Source of the DNA: Cryphonectria parasitica EP155
Taxonomy: Eukaryota > Ascomycota > Sordariomycetes > Diaporthales > Cryphonectriaceae
Direction of reading: 5' to 3'
NCBI RefSeq assembly: GCF_011745365.1
Contig: NW_024468913.1
Span: forward strand, 682,001-746,000
DNA: 64,000 nt
Positions 60,952 to 64,000 of the stretch are shown piece by piece. The position numbers and the translations under genes were made by a program. The notes under the pieces were generated by a model. The model worked only from the letters and a program-made list of their open reading frames with translations, was not told the origin of the DNA and searched no databases. Each line of letters starts with the position of its first letter. Positions within the stretch are counted from its first letter, which is position 1.

Positions 60952-63602
60952 CTATATGCTGCCCTGGTTACCCACAGATATATTCCCACCACCCATCTCG
61001 TTTTCTTCAAGGTCATCCTCATTCAATGAAACTTGAGCCTCAGGGCCCGCATCTTCAGAGATCACTCGCACCCCAGGATCTTGATCTGCACTTTCCAGAT
61101 GATGAATTGTAATGTCTTGTTCTGGGCCTTGGTTGTTCACAGGAGACACTGCCCCAGCACTCTCAGCCCAGCTGTCTCTGCTTTCACTCCGCCTGCTACC
61201 GGTCGAAGGGCTCCGAGAAGGCCTGTCCAGAGGCCTGTAAAGGGGCCCTATTTCATCGAAGACATGGTCCACGTCGTGCATGTCAAGTCTATGTCGATAG
61301 CATTTCGTACAGAGAGAGACATGAGGGCATTTGAAGCAGACCCACATGATCCCCCATATCCTCTGTTGAAGTATCTTGTAAGAATTACAACATAACAAGC
61401 CATATTGGTATTCATAGTCTAGCCAAGCTGACTTACAGCGAAGCAACTCGAACAAAATCGGCCCTTAAAGTGTCCAACTTGGATATCGTGGTCAGCGTCA
61501 TTCCACACTTCCACCTTTCCATTCCGGATCCTCTCTAGAGCAGCGTTCTTGGGTGTAAGCATGTCCTGTATGACTGGATCTGCGATAGTGAAGGTGGCTA
61601 TTTTCAGAGCCGACCAAGATGTTTCTACGTCGGCAGGATCACCCAGCCCACGACCTCGGGTCCACAGATCAGCACCCTTGTCCAGTAACTGCTAAAACAC
61701 ATCAGGGTTACTTGTAGATCGGGCTGCCCACATGAGCGGCGTCCATCCGTCGGAATCTGGCACGTCAACATCTTTCACCAGCTTCCCCCCCAAGAGGTAC
61801 TCAAAGCAGTCAGAGAACGAGCCCGAATTAGCGAAGTGGATTGGCATGCGTCCGAAGTTGTCCGTAGCATTAGTATCTGCGGGTTTCTTGCCAGTAAGTA
61901 GGATTTGCAGGCCATGCTTCGAAATGCCTATAGCCGCCAGATGGGCAGCCTGGCGGCCTTGATCATCAGATACTTCGAGGTCAGCTCCACGGCGCACGAG
62001 GAAATCAAGAATTTTCGTATCCACGTGATCTCTGGAATCGAAGCGCTTGAAAGCTGCGTTAATGTTGGGATACTTGAGGATGCCGCCTGGGCCATTCACG
62101 TCAACCTTGACATCATCGACCAGGTATCGCACCATTCTCGCACGCACACCATCATCGCGTATACCAAGAGCTGTGTATAGTAGCGATCCACCAAAAATGG
62201 GACGCACGACAGTGTGGTCGATTTTGGCATCGATCAACATCCTGAGATTCACCCTGACCTTTGCATGGACAACAAGGTACTCTGAAACGTCGAAGTTACC
62301 CGCGTTGATGGCAGAATACAGTGGGGTTTGCTCTTCTTTATTCTCCTGGTCCGTCGGGGCCCCTGCCTGGGCAAGCAGCTTGACGGTTGTGACCGGCGTG
62401 GCGAAGTGCACCTTGTGCAGCAGCGTATCTCCATTGTTGTCCACAACAGAGAGGTTTGTTCCGCGAGCAAGCAGTAGCTTGATGCATTGCTCTGCGCAGA
62501 CAGGATCGGGCATAAGGAGACAGACGGCCAGGGCTGTTAGTCCGTCCGGATTCTGTAGATCTGGGTCTGCGCCCGCCTTCAGCAAGATCCCGACACAAGC
62601 TGCTGGGCCATTCCGACAGGCGATATGCAGCGGCGTGCAGCCTACATCGTCTCGAACCGTTGATTCCACTGGACCTTGGTCGTCAAAAATGACGTTTGGG
62701 TCCAGACCATTCCCTGCATGCTCGATCAGAGCGGCCAGAGCTCGTGCATTACCGCGTCGTGCCAATACGGCGATCACATGTCCCCATTCAGAACGAGCGC
62801 CAACCTTGGCCCCGAGTCTGATCAGGTCAGGCACAACTTCCGCCAAATTCCACGCTATATATAGAGCAGTGTACCCGTCAGGTGCAGTCCAAAGCGCGTC
62901 CGCTCCCTCAGCCAGAAACAGTTTTGCGATTTCCAGGTTGGCCGAATTAATTGCATGGAAGAGAGGAGAGTTGTCACTTGTTTCTGCGAAGTTGACGTCG
63001 GCACCAGAGGCAAGGAGCAATCTGATGATGTCCAGGTTTCCAGTTTTGGCGGCACACATCAGAGGTGTGGTGCTTGTCGGGTCTTCCCAGTTGATCTTGG
63101 CGCCATGTTCGATTAACAAAGATATCAAGGCCAAGTCTTCTTTCTTGACAGCTTCTATCAGAAGCGGCTGCTTGTCCTTGTAGACTTGACCAAAGTCTTT
63201 GAACCTACGTATCAATAGCCGAACGACATCTGTATGTCTAGTCTCAGCGGCTTTGAGAAGCATAGATTCTGGACCCGAGTGTGCCGCAGTAGTTGTACTT
63301 GCTCCGCTTGTAAGCACTAATTCCACGCAACGCTTGTACCCTCGTTCAATAGCCATGCGGAGCAACTGGTCTGGTAAAGAATCGGTGTCGTTTTCTTGCG
63401 ACTCCTTCTGTAGATTGTCTGTATTTGATTTCCGGAGCACCAATTCTGCCGCTGCGGAAGCACTCTCATCTATGGCAACACGTAGAGAGTTTGATTCATT
63501 GTCGACGTCCAGACACACCTGAGCTCCTCCTGAGAGTAGCAGCTTTACGATGTCTGGACGGCCTCTCTTGATAACCGTTGCCAGCGGTGTATTCGCTACC
63601 AT
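60952..63602 (-). pseudogene. ankyrin-repeat protein with C-terminal ZZ zinc finger, interrupted by one stop
   Basis: Minus strand; the 636-codon frame from ATG 63602 carries at least a dozen ankyrin repeats, for example TPLATVIKRGRPDIVKLLLSGG, TPLMCAAKTGNLDIIRLLLASGADV, TPLHIACRNGPAACVGILLKAGADP and GWTPLMWAARS. It ends at TAG (61694-61692) after SNPDVF. The same frame continues with QLLDKGADLWTRGRGLGDP for 85 codons to a GT donor at 61436; after a 62-nt intron, exon 61374-60952 encodes IWGIMWVCFKCPHVSLCTKCYRHRLDMHDVDHVFDEIG. With FCSSCFA just before the intron this forms a ZZ zinc finger. The TAG most simply replaces a CAG (the sequence expected is FQQLLDKGADL). The final 100 residues are acidic and Ser-rich. 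Such proteins often form the C-terminus of fungal NLR-like receptors. An in-frame TGA lies 42 bases upstream of the ATG, so any N-terminal domain would need splicing or has been lost. Confidence 0.75.
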
Positions 63603-64000
63603 GTCAAGAATTTCAAGGTCTGGCTTGAGGATAGAACAGTCTCAACCTCCCGAGGTCAAGAATGAGCCTGTTTTTAGAGAATCCAGGGGAGCTGGCAGGC
63701 CCCATGAAAGATCGCGTCTGGCATCCTCCACAACTGTGAAGGGAGTTAATTCGCACAGATGGTTGAAGTCGACAGACCGTTTCTCGAGTACCATGAACGA
63801 GTTCTGGGGGGCTACATTGAAATTGGCACAACACAGAATCCCCGACGTACAGAAAAACGTCATGGTTGCATTGATCGACGACGGCGTAGACACGTTTGAC
63901 AAAGCATTTACGGGCCAGGTGCTTGAGGGCAAGAGCCTCGACTACCACAATGGTCTTCGGCCGCCGTACTCGTCAGCCCGAGGACATGGGACGGTCATGG
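63603..64000 (-). other. possible upstream coding remnant of the ankyrin gene
   Basis: Two overlapping minus-strand frames look partly coding. One runs 63948-63613 and contains VVVEALALKHLARKCFVKRVYAVVDQ; the other, 63932-63642, contains NSFMVLEKRSVDFNHLCELTPF and DLSWGLPAPLDSLK. Neither joins the ankyrin frame by a splice I can support, and I do not recognise a family. They may be the N-terminal part of the ankyrin gene broken by a frameshift, or an exon pair running off the window. Confidence 0.3.

Overview
The window is nuclear DNA of a filamentous ascomycete (Pezizomycotina, possibly a Sordariomycete; the genus cannot be read from the sequence). The evidence is many short spliceosomal introns with GT..AG ends and CTAAC/CTGAC-like branch sites, fungal-type protein families (DAL5-like and DHA2 permeases, GH28 exo-polygalacturonase, CE1 esterase, Kre9/Knh1-like wall protein, GPI-type cupredoxin, F-box protein), and C-to-T decay of repeats that looks like repeat-induced point mutation (RIP). 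I found no operons, CRISPR arrays, tRNA or rRNA genes.

Left part (1-31 kb). A six-exon anion/vitamin-type permease (+, 1.5-3.6 kb); a small Ala-rich secreted protein (-, 4.2-4.9 kb); cactin, a spliceosome-associated protein (+, 7.1-8.8 kb); a forkhead transcription factor (+, 11.4-13.6 kb); a 6.5 kb gene-poor stretch; an exo-polygalacturonase (+, 20.1-22.6 kb); a disordered nuclear protein whose tail resembles the end-joining factor XLF/Nej1 (-, 22.8-23.9 kb); the Hsp70/Hsp90 co-chaperone Sti1 (+, 26.5-28.4 kb); and a cupredoxin-domain surface protein (-, 29.0-30.3 kb).

Middle (31-43 kb). HMG-CoA reductase, the main control enzyme of sterol and isoprenoid synthesis (-); a small Kre9/Knh1-like GPI protein with poly(dA:dT) tracts upstream (-); and an acetylxylan esterase (-). 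Together with the exo-polygalacturonase this points to a plant-biomass lifestyle.

Right part (43-64 kb) is more dynamic. It holds a stub of a Tad1-like LINE with stop codons typical of RIP, a short-chain dehydrogenase, a GMC oxidoreductase broken by four one-base frameshifts and a small deletion, a decayed HAD-phosphatase pseudogene, an intact 14-TM drug/toxin efflux pump, an F-box protein, nicotinamidase (Pnc1), and a large ankyrin-repeat/ZZ-finger gene at the right edge, interrupted by one stop codon. The SDR, dead GMC oxidase and efflux pump beside a retroelement look like the remains of a small metabolic cluster. That grouping is inference.

Exon boundaries come from reading splice signals and protein continuity by eye. 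In the genes I call intact, the phases add up to open frames.
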